A DNA stretch of 64,000 nucleotides from Pandoraea captiosa (GCF_902459775.1 NZ_CABPSQ010000007.1:1-64000), one strand, 5' to 3'. Counted from the first letter of the stretch, positions 16,194 through 27,845 are shown. A program made the numbers and translations. Notes: generated by a model from the sequence alone, not told the origin.

Positions 16194-17735
16194 ATGCAAC
16201 TCAATCCCTCTGAAATCAGCGAACTGATCAAGAGCCGGATTCAAGGTCTCGATAGCGGCGCCGAAGTCCGTAACGAAGGCACCGTGATCTCGGTGACTGA
16301 CGGCATCTGCCGCATTCACGGTCTGTCGGACGTGATGCAGGGCGAAATGCTCGAATTCCCGGGCAACACGTTTGGTCTGGCACTGAACCTCGAGCGCGAC
16401 TCTGTCGGCGCCGTGATTCTGGGCGAGTACGAGCACATCTCGGAAGGCGATACCGTCAAGTGCACGGGCCGCATTCTGGAAGTGCCGGTCGGCCCGGAAC
16501 TGAAGGGCCGCGTCGTTGACGCACTGGGCCAGCCGATCGACGGCAAGGGTCCGATCAACGCGAAGGAAACCGACGCCATCGAAAAGATCGCCCCGGGCGT
16601 GATTTGGCGTAAGTCGGTGTCGCAACCGCTGCAAACCGGTACGAAGGCTATCGACGCCATGGTGCCGATCGGCCGCGGCCAGCGTGAGCTGATCATTGGT
16701 GACCGTCAGACGGGTAAGACCGCTGTGGCCATCGACACGATCATTTCGCAGAAGGGCAAGGGCGTGACCTGCGTCTACGTCGCGATCGGCCAGAAGGCTT
16801 CGTCGATCATGAACGTGGTGCGCAAGCTCGAAGAGCACGGCGCGATGGAATACACGATCATCGTGACCGCCACCGCTTCGGACTCGGCCGCCATGCAGTT
16901 CATCGCACCGTACTCCGGTTGCACGATGGGCGAATACTTCCGCGATCGTGGCGAAGACGCACTGATCATTTATGACGACTTGACCAAGCAAGCCTGGGCC
17001 TATCGTCAGATCTCGCTGCTGCTGCGCCGCCCGCCGGGCCGTGAAGCTTACCCGGGTGACGTGTTCTATCTGCACTCGCGTCTGCTCGAGCGTGCGGCTC
17101 GCGTCTCGGAAGAGTACGTCGAGAAGTTCACCAACGGCGCAGTCAAGGGCCAGAGCGGCTCGCTGACGGCACTGCCGATCATTGAAACGCAAGCCGGTGA
17201 CGTGACCGCATTCGTTCCGACGAACGTGATCTCGATTACCGACGGCCAGATCTTCCTGGAAACCGACCTGTTCAACGCCGGTATCCGCCCCGCAATCAAC
17301 GCCGGTATCTCGGTGTCGCGTGTGGGTGGTGCAGCGCAGACGAAGGTCATCAAGAAGCTGTCGGGCGGTATCCGTACCGACCTCGCACAGTACCGTGAGC
17401 TTGCTGCGTTCGCGCAGTTCGCCTCGGATCTGGACGAAGCGACCCGCAAGCAGCTCGAGCGCGGTCGCCGCGTGACGGAACTGCTCAAGCAGCCGCAATT
17501 CGCACCGCTGCAAGTGTGGGAGCTGGCCGTTTCGCTGTTCGCCGCCAACAACGGCTATCTGGACGATCTCGAAATCGCTCAGGTTCTGCCGTTCGAAAAG
17601 GGTCTGCGCGAAGTTCTGAAGACCAGCCACGGCGCACTCATCGGCCGTATCGAAGAGACCAAAGATCTCTCGAAGGACGACGAAGCTGCCCTGCACGCTG
17701 CGGTCAAGGACTTCAAGAAGACCGGCGCTTACTAA
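16194..17735 (+). CDS. atpA: AtpA, F1Fo ATP synthase subunit alpha
   Basis: The 513-residue alpha subunit carries the non-catalytic nucleotide sites of F1. It starts [17 protein letters not shown]. The beta-barrel domain is followed by the P-loop GDRQTGKTA near residue 170. The arginine-finger region is recognisable ([14 protein letters not shown]). A CAGGAG site precedes the ATG. Length is typical. Confidence 0.98.
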   Translation: MQLNPSEISELIKSRIQGLDSGAEVRNEGTVISVTDGICRIHGLSDVMQGEMLEFPGNTFGLALNLERDSVGAVILGEYEHISEGDTVKCTGRILEVPVGPELKGRVVDALGQPIDGKGPINAKETDAIEKIAPGVIWRKSVSQPLQTGTKAIDAMVPIGRGQRELIIGDRQTGKTAVAIDTIISQKGKGVTCVYVAIGQKASSIMNVVRKLEEHGAMEYTIIVTATASDSAAMQFIAPYSGCTMGEYFRDRGEDALIIYDDLTKQAWAYRQISLLLRRPPGREAYPGDVFYLHSRLLERAARVSEEYVEKFTNGAVKGQSGSLTALPIIETQAGDVTAFVPTNVISITDGQIFLETDLFNAGIRPAINAGISVSRVGGAAQTKVIKKLSGGIRTDLAQYRELAAFAQFASDLDEATRKQLERGRRVTELLKQPQFAPLQVWELAVSLFAANNGYLDDLEIAQVLPFEKGLREVLKTSHGALIGRIEETKDLSKDDEAALHAAVKDFKKTGAY

Positions 17736-17823
17736 TCCGGTTGAATCGGTAACTATTCAACGGACCCGGGAAGGCGCGATATTCGGGCAGCAACGAATGT
17801 CGCGCCGAGACAAGGAGTAAGCA

Positions 17824-18711
17824 ATGGCTGGAATGAAGGAAATTCGCGGCAAGATCAAGAGCGTGCAAAACACGCGCAAGATCACCAAGGCCATGGAAAT
17901 GGTGGCCGCGTCGAAGATGCGCAAGGCGCAGGAACGCATGCGTCATGCCCGGCCGTACGCTGACAAGGTGCGCCAGATTGCCGCGCATATGGGCCAGGCG
18001 AATCCGGAATACCACCACCCGTTCATGGTGAAGCATGCCGACGCAAAGGCGGCCGGCATCATCGTGGTGACGACGGACAAGGGCCTGTGCGGCGGCTTGA
18101 ACACCAACGTGCTGCGTGCCGTGGTGACCAAGCTCAAGGAAATCGAAGCACAGGGCCTGAAGATCGAGGCCACCGCGATTGGCGGCAAGGGCTTCGGTTT
18201 TCTGAACCGTATCGGCGCGAAGGTGGTTTCGCACGTTGTGCAACTGGGCGACACCCCGCACCTCGACAAGCTGATCGGCGCTGTGAAGTTGCAGCTCGAC
18301 GCGTATGCCGAAGGCAAGCTCGATGCCGTGTACCTGGCTTACAACCGCTTCGTCAACACGATGAAGCAGGAAGCCGTGGTGGAGCAACTGCTGCCGCTGC
18401 CCGAGAAGCTGGAAGGCGAATCGGAAGAAGCGAGCGCGGTGCCGGCACAGCATTCGTGGGACTACATCTACGAACCGGATGCAAAGACGGTCGTCGATGC
18501 CCTGCTGGTGCGTTATGTCGAAGCTGTCGTGTATCAGGCAGTCGCAGAGAACATGGCGTCGGAACAGTCCGCCCGGATGGTGGCCATGAAGGCCGCTTCG
18601 GATAATGCAAAGACCGTGATCGGTGAATTGCAGATGGTCTACAACAAGGGCCGTCAAGCAGCGATTACGAAGGAACTGTCCGAAATCGTGGGTGGCGCCG
18701 CCGCAGTGTAA
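17824..18711 (+). CDS. atpG: AtpG, F1Fo ATP synthase subunit gamma
   Basis: Gamma is the rotor shaft. The 295-residue protein has the conserved N-terminal helix [20 protein letters not shown] and the C-terminal helix [18 protein letters not shown]. Both form the coiled coil inside the alpha-beta ring. The central [10 protein letters not shown] motif is present. It has an AAGGAG site and lies 88 bp after atpA. Confidence 0.97.
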   Translation: MAGMKEIRGKIKSVQNTRKITKAMEMVAASKMRKAQERMRHARPYADKVRQIAAHMGQANPEYHHPFMVKHADAKAAGIIVVTTDKGLCGGLNTNVLRAVVTKLKEIEAQGLKIEATAIGGKGFGFLNRIGAKVVSHVVQLGDTPHLDKLIGAVKLQLDAYAEGKLDAVYLAYNRFVNTMKQEAVVEQLLPLPEKLEGESEEASAVPAQHSWDYIYEPDAKTVVDALLVRYVEAVVYQAVAENMASEQSARMVAMKAASDNAKTVIGELQMVYNKGRQAAITKELSEIVGGAAAV

Positions 18712-18754
18712 GCGGTGGCACGGGCCGATGCGCCGTAAGGCGAAATGAATTTGA

Positions 18755-20164
<1,410 letters not shown>

Positions 20165-20190
20165 ACGGTTGAGTGTCGGGCGACGGCGGA

Positions 20191-20204
20191 GTCTCGCGAG
20201 AGAC
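20191..20204 (+). repeat. Hairpin in the atpD-atpC gap
   Basis: GTCTC, GCGA and GAGAC form a perfect 5-bp stem with a tetraloop, extended by an outer GGCG/GCC pairing. It lies in the 147-bp gap before atpC and may modulate expression of subunit epsilon. Confidence 0.4.
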
Positions 20205-20311
20205 GCCACCGTATCCCGGCAGGTGACTGTTGCGGGGCGGGGTAGCGAAGCGAGGACGGCAACGTCCGGACCGGCGCGCCTGCCGCTTCATCACACTCAA
20301 CGGGAGCGATT

Positions 20312-20728
20312 ATGGCAACCATTCACGTAGACGTCGTCAGCGCGGAAGAGGAAATCTTCTCGGGTAAGGCGCGCTTTGTGGCGCTGCCCGGCGAAGCCGG
20401 CGAGCTGGGCATTTTGCCCGGCCACACGCCGCTGATCACGCGTATCAAGCCGGGTGCGGTTCGCATCGAGGACGAAGCAGGCAACGAGGACTTCGTCTTC
20501 GTGGCAGGCGGCATTCTCGAAGTGCAACCGGGCACGGTGACCGTGCTCGCCGACACCGCCATCCGCGGCAAGGATCTGGACGAAGCGAAGGCCACTGAAG
20601 CCAAGCGTCGTGCAGAAGAAGCAATGTCGAACAAAGAATCGAACATCGAGTACGCAACTGCTCAGGCCGAACTGGCCGAAGCCATTGCTCAACTCGCCGC
20701 GATTCAGAAACTGCGCCAACGCAAGTAA
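20312..20728 (+). CDS. atpC: AtpC, F1Fo ATP synthase subunit epsilon
   Basis: Epsilon links gamma to the c-ring and inhibits ATP hydrolysis. The 138-residue product has the N-terminal beta-sandwich ([34 protein letters not shown]) and a C-terminal two-helix part beginning near [16 protein letters not shown]. It is the last gene of the operon and is followed by a clear terminator. Confidence 0.97.
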   Translation: MATIHVDVVSAEEEIFSGKARFVALPGEAGELGILPGHTPLITRIKPGAVRIEDEAGNEDFVFVAGGILEVQPGTVTVLADTAIRGKDLDEAKATEAKRRAEEAMSNKESNIEYATAQAELAEAIAQLAAIQKLRQRK

Positions 20729-20827
20729 AGTCGTTACCAACGACGGGTGACGGCCTCGCGCCGCACCCTGTCGGACGATTTGCCGAGATGATCGTTTCAG
20801 GACGTTCGTCGCGGCGCACAGAGAGCG

Positions 20828-20866
20828 AAAGCCCCATGCATGCAAGTGCGTGGGGCTTTTGTTTTT
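20828..20866 (+). terminator. Rho-independent terminator of the atp operon
   Basis: AAAGCCCCA (20828-20836) pairs with TGGGGCTTT (20851-20859), followed by TGTTTTT. It ends the atp operon. Confidence 0.88.
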
Positions 20867-20951
20867 CCCGGTCAGAATCCTGTCGCCACCAGTGTCGACG
20901 ACCGACACATGCCCGACTCAGGGCCATCCCCACTCCAAACGTCACTCAAAT

Positions 20952-20965
20952 TACGTTAACGTAAA
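20952..20965. promoter_or_regulatory. Palindromic operator, LiuR-like, before the acyl-CoA synthetase gene
   Basis: TTACGTTAACGTAA is a perfect 14-bp palindrome, and an overlapping imperfect copy (TTAACGTAAACGTCAA, 20957-20972) follows. Paired ACGT half-sites like this resemble operators of LiuR, a MerR-family regulator of branched-chain amino acid and fatty acid breakdown in proteobacteria. The assignment is an inference from pattern and from the downstream gene. Confidence 0.5.
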
Positions 20966-21138
20966 CGTCAAGTCAGCGTGACGCGCTATTGTTATGAACA
21001 GAGATTCGCGGCCGATATGGCACGGTAGCTTCCGACATGAAAGCGCCGTCGTTGCCGTCGCGGTCGTCGCCACTGCCGTCGCCGCCGTCGTCACGCAGCA
21101 GCAGTCACCACTTCAGCAATGCTTCAGGAGACAAAGGC

Positions 21139-22857
21139 ATGGAAAGTCGGGAAGGTGCGGGCGTTGTACCTCGTAATGGACTGTCGTATGTGAAGGGTGA
21201 TACCAACGTACCGCTGTCGACGTTGACGGTGTTCGGGCTGCTCGCCGAGACGGCGGCGAAGTTTCCGGAGCGGCAGGCCGTCGTATTTCGCGAGCAGGGC
21301 GTGGACTGGACGTGGCGCGAGTTCATTGCGCACGTGGACACCTTTGCCGCCGGACTGATTTCCCTCGGCCTGAAGAAGGGCGATCGCGTCGGGATCTGGT
21401 CGCCGAACCGCGTCGAATGGCTGGTCACGCAATTTGCCACCGCCCGCGTGGGATTGATTCTCGTGAACATCAATCCCGCCTATCGGATGGCGGAACTGGA
21501 GTATGCGCTCAACAAGGTCGGCTGCAAGGCGCTGGTCGCGGCGGAGTCGTTCAAGACCTCGCGCTACCTCGACATGCTCAACGTGCTGGCCCCGGAACTG
21601 GCGACCTGTGCGCCCGGGCAGCTTCAGTCGGAAAAATTCCCGACGCTGCGCACCGTCATTCGCATGGGCGAGCACACCACGCCCGGCATGATGAATTTCA
21701 GCGACGTCGTGACGCTCGGCGCGGATGCCGATCTCGACGAACTGCGCCGCATCTCCGACGGACTCGATTGCTTCGATCCCATCAACATTCAATTCACGAG
21801 CGGCACGACCGGTAACCCGAAAGGCGCGACGCTCACGCACCACAACATCGTCAACAACGGTCGGTTCATCGCCATGGCGATGCGTTTCTCCGAGCATGAC
21901 AGCCTGTGCATCCCGGTGCCGTTCTATCACTGCTTCGGTATGGTGCTGGCCGTGCTCGCGTGCGTATCCACGGGCGCCACGATGGTCTTCCCCGGCGAAG
22001 CGTTCGATCCGAAGGCCACCATGGCGGCTGTCTCCGAAGAAAGCTGCACGGCATTGCATGGCGTGCCGACGATGTTCATCGCGCAACTCGACCACCCGGA
22101 GTTCGGCAACTATCACTTCGACTCGCTGCGCACCGGCATCATGGCCGGCTCACCGTGCCCCATCGAGACGATGAAGCGCGTGATCGATCAGATGCACATG
22201 AGTGAAGTGACCATCGCTTACGGCATGACGGAGACGAGTCCGGTGTCGTTCCAGACGACCACGACCGACCCGCTCGAAAAGCGCGTGACCACGGTCGGGC
22301 GCGTGCAGCCGCACCTCGAAGTCAAACTCGTCGATGCGGCGGGCGAGATCGTGCCGGTGGGCGAGAAGGGCGAACTTTGCACGAAAGGCTACTCGGTGAT
22401 GCAGGGCTATTGGGACGACGAGCCGCGCACGCGCGAAGCGATCCGCGATGGCTGGATGCACACCGGCGATCTGGCGACGATCGACGAGCAGGGGTACTGC
22501 AACATCGTTGGCCGGGTGAAGGACATGCTCATTCGCGGCGGGGAAAATATCTATCCGCGTGAGATCGAGGAATTCCTGTTCCGTCACCCGAAAGTCCAGG
22601 CCGTGCAGGTATTCGGCGTGCCGGACGCGAAGTACGGCGAGGAAGTCTGCGCCTGGATCATCCTCAAGCCCGGTCAGCACGCCACGGAAGACGATATCCG
22701 CGCGTTCTGCAAGGACCAGATCGCGCATTACAAAATTCCGCGTTACATCCGGTTCGTGGATGAGATGCCGATGACGGTCACGGGCAAGGTGCAGAAGTTC
22801 GTCATGCGCGAACAAATGGTCGAGTCGCTGGGACTGCACGAAGAAAAGACCGCCTGA
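21139..22857 (+). CDS. Acyl-CoA synthetase (AMP-binding, FadD-like)
   Basis: The 572-residue product activates a carboxylic acid through an acyl-AMP intermediate to the CoA thioester. The P-loop-like motif [18 protein letters not shown] lies near residue 220. MTETSPVSF, the hinge region [20 protein letters not shown] and the catalytic lysine in TGKVQKF follow. It resembles medium- or long-chain synthetases, but chain length cannot be read. The ATG at 21139 is chosen because a CAGGAG site precedes it. An in-frame ATG at 21037 would add a Ser/Pro-rich segment not expected in the family. A LiuR-like operator upstream suggests control with catabolic genes. Confidence 0.9.
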   Translation: MESREGAGVVPRNGLSYVKGDTNVPLSTLTVFGLLAETAAKFPERQAVVFREQGVDWTWREFIAHVDTFAAGLISLGLKKGDRVGIWSPNRVEWLVTQFATARVGLILVNINPAYRMAELEYALNKVGCKALVAAESFKTSRYLDMLNVLAPELATCAPGQLQSEKFPTLRTVIRMGEHTTPGMMNFSDVVTLGADADLDELRRISDGLDCFDPINIQFTSGTTGNPKGATLTHHNIVNNGRFIAMAMRFSEHDSLCIPVPFYHCFGMVLAVLACVSTGATMVFPGEAFDPKATMAAVSEESCTALHGVPTMFIAQLDHPEFGNYHFDSLRTGIMAGSPCPIETMKRVIDQMHMSEVTIAYGMTETSPVSFQTTTTDPLEKRVTTVGRVQPHLEVKLVDAAGEIVPVGEKGELCTKGYSVMQGYWDDEPRTREAIRDGWMHTGDLATIDEQGYCNIVGRVKDMLIRGGENIYPREIEEFLFRHPKVQAVQVFGVPDAKYGEEVCAWIILKPGQHATEDDIRAFCKDQIAHYKIPRYIRFVDEMPMTVTGKVQKFVMREQMVESLGLHEEKTA

Positions 22858-23011
22858 GCGGGCGGTAACGACGTCGCGCAAATGCGGGGCGGGAGTGTGC
22901 TGTTGTGTGCGGTAATGTGCGGGAGTGCGGCGAGGACGGCTCTCCTGCACACTATTTGAGCAGAACCCAAGCGAATGCCGTATCATTCGGGATTACCCTA
23001 GGCTCCGCTCA

Positions 23012-24268
23012 ATGCCCGCCCAAACCGCCCAATCTGCCCGAAGCGCGGGAACCTCGCGTACCTTCCGCACCGTTTTCGTTCTCGGCATCCTGTCGGCCAT
23101 CGGCTCGCTGTCGATCGACATGTATCTGCCCGCGTTGCCGAGCATCGCGCGCGAGCTGAACACGACCGATGCGGCGGTGCAATTTTCCCTCGCGTCGTTC
23201 TTCATCGGACTCGGGCTGGGCCAACTGCTCCATGGACCGCTGGCCGACCGCTACGGCCGCAAGCGTCCGCTCTATGCCGGTCTCGCGCTTTACACGCTCG
23301 CATCGGCCGGTTGCGCGCTCGCACCCAACATCGAAACCCTGATCGCCTCCCGCTTCATTCAGGCTGTTGGCGGGTGCGCCTGTTTCGTGATCGCCCGGGC
23401 CATGGCGCGTGACCTGTTCGATACGGCCACGGTGGCGCGCGTGCTCTCGCGCATGACACTCATCATGGGCGCGGCCCCCATTCTGGCGCCGCTCATCGGC
23501 GCTCAGGTGCTCAATTTCGTGGGGTGGCGCTCGATCTTCTGGGGCCTCACCGTCTTCGGCGTGACGTGTTTTGCGATGTCCGTCTTCTGGCTGCCGGAGA
23601 CGCGTCAGGCCGCGAAGCAGGCGCGTAACTGGCTCGCCACGGCATGGCATAACTACGGCGCCTTGCTGAGCGATCGCGAATTCATGGGCAATGCGTTGGC
23701 CGGCGGCGTGTCGCAGGCGGGCATGTTCGCGTACATCACCGGCTCGCCTTTCGTCTTCATCAATCTGTACGGCGTCGATCCGGCCAACTACGGGTGGCTG
23801 TTCGGCCTGAACGCCTGCGGCATCATCGGCGGATCGCAGATCAACGCGTACTTGCTGCGCAAACGTCGCCCGGCAGATGTGTTGCGCCGTACCAACAATC
23901 TGGTCGCCATCCTCGGTCTCGTGATGCTGGCGGTCGCGGCACTCAAGCTCGGTGGCCTGATCGGACTGATGGTGCCGCTGTTCGCTTACGTGACCAGTCT
24001 CGGTTTTTCCCAGCCGAATGCCATTGCGGAGGCACTCAACCGTCAGCATCAGCGCGCGGGTGCGGCCTCGGCTTTGCTGGGCGCGCTGCAATTCCTTGCG
24101 GCGGCGAGCGCCGGCGCTGCCGTAGGGCTGCTCCATGCACGCTCGGCGGTACCGATGGCGGCAGTCATGGCCGTGTGCGGTGTGCTCTCGTGGTGTTTCC
24201 ACACCGTGCTGATCCGCCGGGCGCGGTCGACGTCACCCCCGACGCCGTCGACGCCCGGTCCGGTGTGA
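23012..24268 (+). CDS. Bcr/CflA-family MFS multidrug exporter
   Basis: The 418-residue protein has twelve hydrophobic segments. The Bcr/CflA subfamily pattern is clear: SIDMYLPALPSIARELN in the first loop, the MFS motif GPLADRYGRKRPL, and motif C-like RFIQAVGGCACFVIARAMARD. Such proteins export drugs such as bicyclomycin or other small molecules using protons. The ATG at 23012 fits the family. An upstream in-frame GTG would add 29 residues without similarity. It stands alone between the synthetase and the flhDC leader. Confidence 0.92.
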   Translation: MPAQTAQSARSAGTSRTFRTVFVLGILSAIGSLSIDMYLPALPSIARELNTTDAAVQFSLASFFIGLGLGQLLHGPLADRYGRKRPLYAGLALYTLASAGCALAPNIETLIASRFIQAVGGCACFVIARAMARDLFDTATVARVLSRMTLIMGAAPILAPLIGAQVLNFVGWRSIFWGLTVFGVTCFAMSVFWLPETRQAAKQARNWLATAWHNYGALLSDREFMGNALAGGVSQAGMFAYITGSPFVFINLYGVDPANYGWLFGLNACGIIGGSQINAYLLRKRRPADVLRRTNNLVAILGLVMLAVAALKLGGLIGLMVPLFAYVTSLGFSQPNAIAEALNRQHQRAGAASALLGALQFLAAASAGAAVGLLHARSAVPMAAVMAVCGVLSWCFHTVLIRRARSTSPPTPSTPGPV

Positions 24269-24536
24269 CGGCGAATTACCCGGCACGCCCGGAATCCCCA
24301 GTGGCCCCCGGGCGCTCCCGGCGACCCGATCAGACGGCTTCCGCGATCCGCATCCTTCGCGTTTTGCGGGATATAGGGGAACCGAAACCGGAAAGTCCCT
24401 TCCAAACTGGAAATTCGGCGCGCTGCACTACATCTGTAACACTTTGTAATTGCGCTGTTCCAGTGCCCGCGTAATAGGCAAAGTACGATCCAGCAATCCC
24501 TTGCGAAAGCCCCCTGAAATTTTTTGCAAGGATGGC

Positions 24537-24563
24537 TAAAGTTCGGCGGAAGCCCGCCGAAAT
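24537..24563 (+). promoter_or_regulatory. Possible sigma-28 (FliA) promoter overlapping a hairpin upstream of flhD
   Basis: TAAAGTTC, 11 bp and GCCGAAAT closely match the sigma-28 pattern TAAAGTTT-N11-GCCGATAA. The same bases contain a perfect 8-bp stem (TTCGGCGG at 24542-24549 with CCGCCGAA at 24554-24561), so a structural explanation is also possible. If it is a promoter, FliA would feed back on flhDC. Confidence 0.45.
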
Positions 24564-24669
24564 ACAGTCAAGTAGTAGAGCGTAGCTTCGTGACGCTTTC
24601 ATGAAGCGCAGCGCTTTCGTCATCGAACGTTCCCCCCGAGCGCGTCGTAGGGTCCCTGCGCGCCGCTCA

Positions 24670-24688
24670 TGTAGGAAAAATTCCTACA
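24670..24688. promoter_or_regulatory. Inverted repeat resembling a NarL/LuxR-type response regulator site
   Basis: TGTAGGAA, AAA and TTCCTACA form a perfect 8-bp inverted repeat 128 bp before flhD. The TAGGAA/TTCCTA heptad pair is similar to sites of NarL/LuxR-type regulators that control flhDC elsewhere (the RcsB box in enterobacteria, BvgA heptads in Bordetella). The cognate regulator is not in this window. Confidence 0.45.
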
Positions 24689-24815
24689 AAAAACTTCCGC
24701 TTTTCTTGCTCCTCTCTGTAGTTTTTCTCCGATTTCTTTATCTTTCGCCCTTGTCCACAATGCGAGGGAATAGACAGTAGTACCGCCAGATTCATCCATT
24801 GCGCCGGGGGGCCGC

Positions 24816-25133
24816 ATGCGAAACAGCGAAACACTGAATGAGATTCGTGAGTTGAATCTCTCCTACCTAGTCCTGGCTCAGCGCCTGATCCGTGAGGATC
24901 GCGCGGCGGCAATGTTCCGCCTGGGCATCAGCGATCAGCTCGCCGACGTGCTCGGCAGTCTCACACTCGCTCAACTCGTCAAATTCGCGGGGTCGAATCA
25001 GCTTCTGTGCCGATTTCGATTCGACGACCACGTGATTCTCTCCAGCCTCACGCACGGTGCGAAAGACGTGGGTATGCAGCAGTCACACGCTTCGATTCTT
25101 CTCGCGGGCCAGCCCGTCGAGCAGATCGGCTGA
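24816..25133 (+). CDS. flhD: FlhD, flagellar master transcription regulator subunit
   Basis: FlhD joins FlhC in the heterohexamer that activates class 2 flagellar promoters. The 105-residue protein is all-helical, with the family pattern [20 protein letters not shown] and a middle segment [15 protein letters not shown]. Length matches the family. flhC follows 87 bp later. Confidence 0.96.
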   Translation: MRNSETLNEIRELNLSYLVLAQRLIREDRAAAMFRLGISDQLADVLGSLTLAQLVKFAGSNQLLCRFRFDDHVILSSLTHGAKDVGMQQSHASILLAGQPVEQIG

Positions 25134-25220
25134 ACGTACGACATACGCGACGCACGCCATGCGCCCTCCTGTGGTTTTTAGCGGGGCGGCGCTGGGCGTG
25201 ACTTGCCAGGAAGCCTGTAT

Positions 25221-25829
25221 ATGCGTACCAAAAGCGTCGTCCTCGAAGCCCGCGAAATCCAATTGGCTATCGAGCTGATCGAACTCGGCGCCCGCCTCCA
25301 GTTGCTGGAAGCGGAAACGAGCCTGAGCCGCGACCGGCTTATCAAGCTCTACAAAGAGCTCAAAGGCGCTTCGCCGCCCAAGGGCATGCTCCCGTTCTCG
25401 ACCGATTGGTTCGTGACCTGGTTGCCCAACATCCATTCGTCGCTTTTCCACAACATTTACCGTCACCTCGTTCAGTACGGCGGCTGCCAGGGCATCGAGG
25501 CCATCGTGAAGGCGTATCGCCTTTATCTGGAGCACGTGGAATTGCACGGATGGGAAGCCGTACTCGGTTTCACGCGGGCATGGACGCTCGTTCGCTTCTT
25601 CGACAGCAAGATGTTGCAGATGACGCCGTGCACGCGCTGCGGCGGTCATTTCGTCACGCACGCGCATGAACCGCATGGCCAGTACGTTTGCGGTCTGTGC
25701 CAGCCGCCGTCGCGCGCGGGCAAGACCCGAAAAGCCAAGCACGCGCACGCTGCCGATCTGGCGCCGGCTGTGGCACCCGCCATGACGCCGGTTGCGCCGG
25801 GCAAGGACATTTCCCCGCTGGCCGCCTGA
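25221..25829 (+). CDS. flhC: FlhC, flagellar master transcription regulator subunit
   Basis: The 202-residue product has the FlhC core ([31 protein letters not shown]) and the zinc-binding cysteines in [12 protein letters not shown] and QYVCGLC. The Ala/Pro-rich tail is family-typical in Burkholderiaceae. The ATG at 25221 ([13 protein letters not shown]) matches the family. An in-frame TTG six codons upstream is less likely. Confidence 0.96.
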   Translation: MRTKSVVLEAREIQLAIELIELGARLQLLEAETSLSRDRLIKLYKELKGASPPKGMLPFSTDWFVTWLPNIHSSLFHNIYRHLVQYGGCQGIEAIVKAYRLYLEHVELHGWEAVLGFTRAWTLVRFFDSKMLQMTPCTRCGGHFVTHAHEPHGQYVCGLCQPPSRAGKTRKAKHAHAADLAPAVAPAMTPVAPGKDISPLAA

Positions 25830-25880
25830 GCGGGCCTTCCTGCCAAGGTGAATTGAGACGAATCGAGGTTATCCCTCCCC

Positions 25881-25908
25881 TACAGTTTCCCTGCGTGTCT
25901 GCCGTTAA
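25881..25908 (+). promoter_or_regulatory. Sigma-28 promoter of motA
   Basis: TACAGTTT, 12 bp and GCCGTTAA match the FliA consensus at 7 of 8 and 7 of 8 positions. It lies 60 bp before the motA start, as expected for a late (class 3) motility operon. Confidence 0.65.
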
Positions 25909-25967
25909 GCCCTCTGAACAGGAAGGACAATTTTCCGTAGACGTATTTTTGCGAGAGGTATCCGGCA

Positions 25968-26828
25968 GTGCTTGTCGTCATTGGTTACATCATCGTTCTG
26001 GCATCGGTCTTTGGCGGCTTCGTCATTGGCGGGGGCCACTTGGGCGCGCTGTTTCAGCCGACCGAGCTGCTGATCATCGGTGGCGCGGGCGTCGGCTCGT
26101 TCGTGGTGGGCAACAACAGCAAGGCGATCAAGGCGACGATGAAAGCGCTGCCGATGCTGTTCAAGGGCTCGAAATACACCAAAGAGCTGTACATGGAGCT
26201 CATGGCGCTCTTGTACGTGCTGCTCGCCAAAGCGCGTAAGGACGGCATGCTCGCCATCGAAGGCGACGTGGAAGACCCGGCGTCCAGCCCGGTGTTCTCG
26301 CAATATCCGCGCATTCTCGGCGAGCCGCGCATCATGGAATTTCTCACCGACTATCTGCGACTGATGGTCAGCGGCAACATGAACGCTTTCGAGATCGAGA
26401 ACCTGATGGATCACGAAATCGAAACGTATCGCCACGAGGGCGAAGTCCCCGCGCATTGTCTGCAAAAGACGGGCGACGCCATGCCCGCGTTCGGTATCGT
26501 GGCGGCCGTGATGGGGGTTGTGCACACGATGGCCTCCGCCGATCAGCCGCCGGCCGTGCTCGGTGCGCTGATTGCCCAGGCGCTTGTCGGCACTTTCCTC
26601 GGCATTCTGCTTGCCTACGGTTTCATCTCGCCGCTGGCGCAACTCATCGAGCACCGCATCAATGAGTCGGTCAAGCTCTACGAGTGCATCAAGGTCACGC
26701 TGCTTGCCAGCCTGAACGGCTATGCCCCGGCCCTCTCGGTCGAGTTCGGCCGCAAGGTGCTGTATTCCACCGTCCGTCCGTCGTTCGCGGAGCTCGAAGA
26801 GCACGTGCGGCAGGTCAAGTCACGTTGA
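25968..26828 (+). CDS. motA: MotA, flagellar stator proton channel subunit
   Basis: With MotB this forms the proton-driven stator around the flagellar motor. The 286-residue protein has two N-terminal hydrophobic segments, a long cytoplasmic loop with KARKDGMLAIEGDVEDP, and two C-terminal membrane segments (FGIVAAVMGVVHTM, LVGTFLGILLAYGFI). It starts with GTG, which fits the family N-terminus. motB follows 12 bp later. Confidence 0.97.
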   Translation: MLVVIGYIIVLASVFGGFVIGGGHLGALFQPTELLIIGGAGVGSFVVGNNSKAIKATMKALPMLFKGSKYTKELYMELMALLYVLLAKARKDGMLAIEGDVEDPASSPVFSQYPRILGEPRIMEFLTDYLRLMVSGNMNAFEIENLMDHEIETYRHEGEVPAHCLQKTGDAMPAFGIVAAVMGVVHTMASADQPPAVLGALIAQALVGTFLGILLAYGFISPLAQLIEHRINESVKLYECIKVTLLASLNGYAPALSVEFGRKVLYSTVRPSFAELEEHVRQVKSR

Positions 26829-26840
26829 CGGGCAAGTGCA

Positions 26841-27845
26841 ATGAGCGAGAAAGAAGAGCGGCCCATTATCGTCAAGCGCCGCAAAGCCGGCGGACACGGC
26901 CATCACGGCGGCGCGTGGAAAATTGCCTACGCCGACTTCATGACGGCCATGATGGCGTTCTTCCTGCTGATGTGGTTGCTCAGCTCGGTGAGCAGCAAGG
27001 AACTGACCGGCATTGCAGAGTACTTCCGCACGCCGCTCAAGGTCGCGCTCACGGGCGGACGTAATGCTGCCGACAACGCCGGCGTGATTCCGGGCGGCGG
27101 CGCCGACACCACACGTACCGACGGACAGAAGTCGCGAGGCGATCAGGTGCGCTCACGGCAGGCCACCACGGCCGAGATGGCCGAGCGTGCCGACGCACAA
27201 CGTTTGCGCGAACTCAAAGCGCGCATCGAGAAAGCGATCGAAAGTAACCCCACGCTCAGACAGTTCCGCAAGCAACTGCTCATCGACGTGACGACCGAAG
27301 GTCTGCGCATCCAGATCGTCGACGACCAGAACCGACCGATGTTCGCCAACGCGAGTGCGCAGGTGCAGCCGTACATGCGCGACATCCTGCGCGAGATCGG
27401 CAAATCGCTCAATGGCGTGCCGAACAGCATCAGCCTGTCGGGCCACACCGACGCCACGGCGTACGCGCAGGGCGACAAGAGTTACAGCAACTGGGAACTG
27501 TCGGCCGATCGGGCGAACGCCTCGCGTCGCGAGTTGATCGCCGGTGGTCTGGACGGCGAGAAGGTGCTGCGTGTCGTGGGACTCGCATCGACCGTCCCGC
27601 TCGATCGCGACGACGCGTTCAACCCGATCAACCGCCGCATCAGCATCATCGTGCTCAACCGCCGCGCCGAACAGTCGGTGAAGCACGAAGTCGATCAACC
27701 GACAATCGACGCCGCGAACGCACGCGGCGCGGGCAGTAACGCCGTGAGCGCCGCAGTCAGCGGCGAGCTGCCGGCCCTGCCTGGCATGCCGGCACCGCCG
27801 GCGCCGCCGTCAGCCCCCACGGTGCCGGGCGCGTCAGCGCGATAA
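26841..27845 (+). CDS. motB: MotB, flagellar stator peptidoglycan-anchored subunit
   Basis: The 334-residue product has a basic N-terminus and one membrane helix, with the essential proton-carrying Asp32 in KIAYADFMTAMMAFFLL. A linker follows, then the OmpA-like peptidoglycan-binding domain (ISLSGHTDATAY, ELSADRANASRREL, NRRISIIVL). A Pro/Ala-rich tail ends the protein. Confidence 0.97.
   Translation: MSEKEERPIIVKRRKAGGHGHHGGAWKIAYADFMTAMMAFFLLMWLLSSVSSKELTGIAEYFRTPLKVALTGGRNAADNAGVIPGGGADTTRTDGQKSRGDQVRSRQATTAEMAERADAQRLRELKARIEKAIESNPTLRQFRKQLLIDVTTEGLRIQIVDDQNRPMFANASAQVQPYMRDILREIGKSLNGVPNSISLSGHTDATAYAQGDKSYSNWELSADRANASRRELIAGGLDGEKVLRVVGLASTVPLDRDDAFNPINRRISIIVLNRRAEQSVKHEVDQPTIDAANARGAGSNAVSAAVSGELPALPGMPAPPAPPSAPTVPGASAR

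Larger units (their letters stand above)
24269..24815 (+). promoter_or_regulatory. Long upstream region of flhDC
   Basis: This 547-bp gene-free stretch before the motility master regulator is lower in GC than its surroundings and includes T-rich DNA near 24680-24760. I see a sigma-28-like motif overlapping a hairpin (24537-24563) and a 19-bp inverted repeat (24670-24688). No small protein gene is convincing. Such long leaders are usual for flhDC, where many regulators act. Confidence 0.7.
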
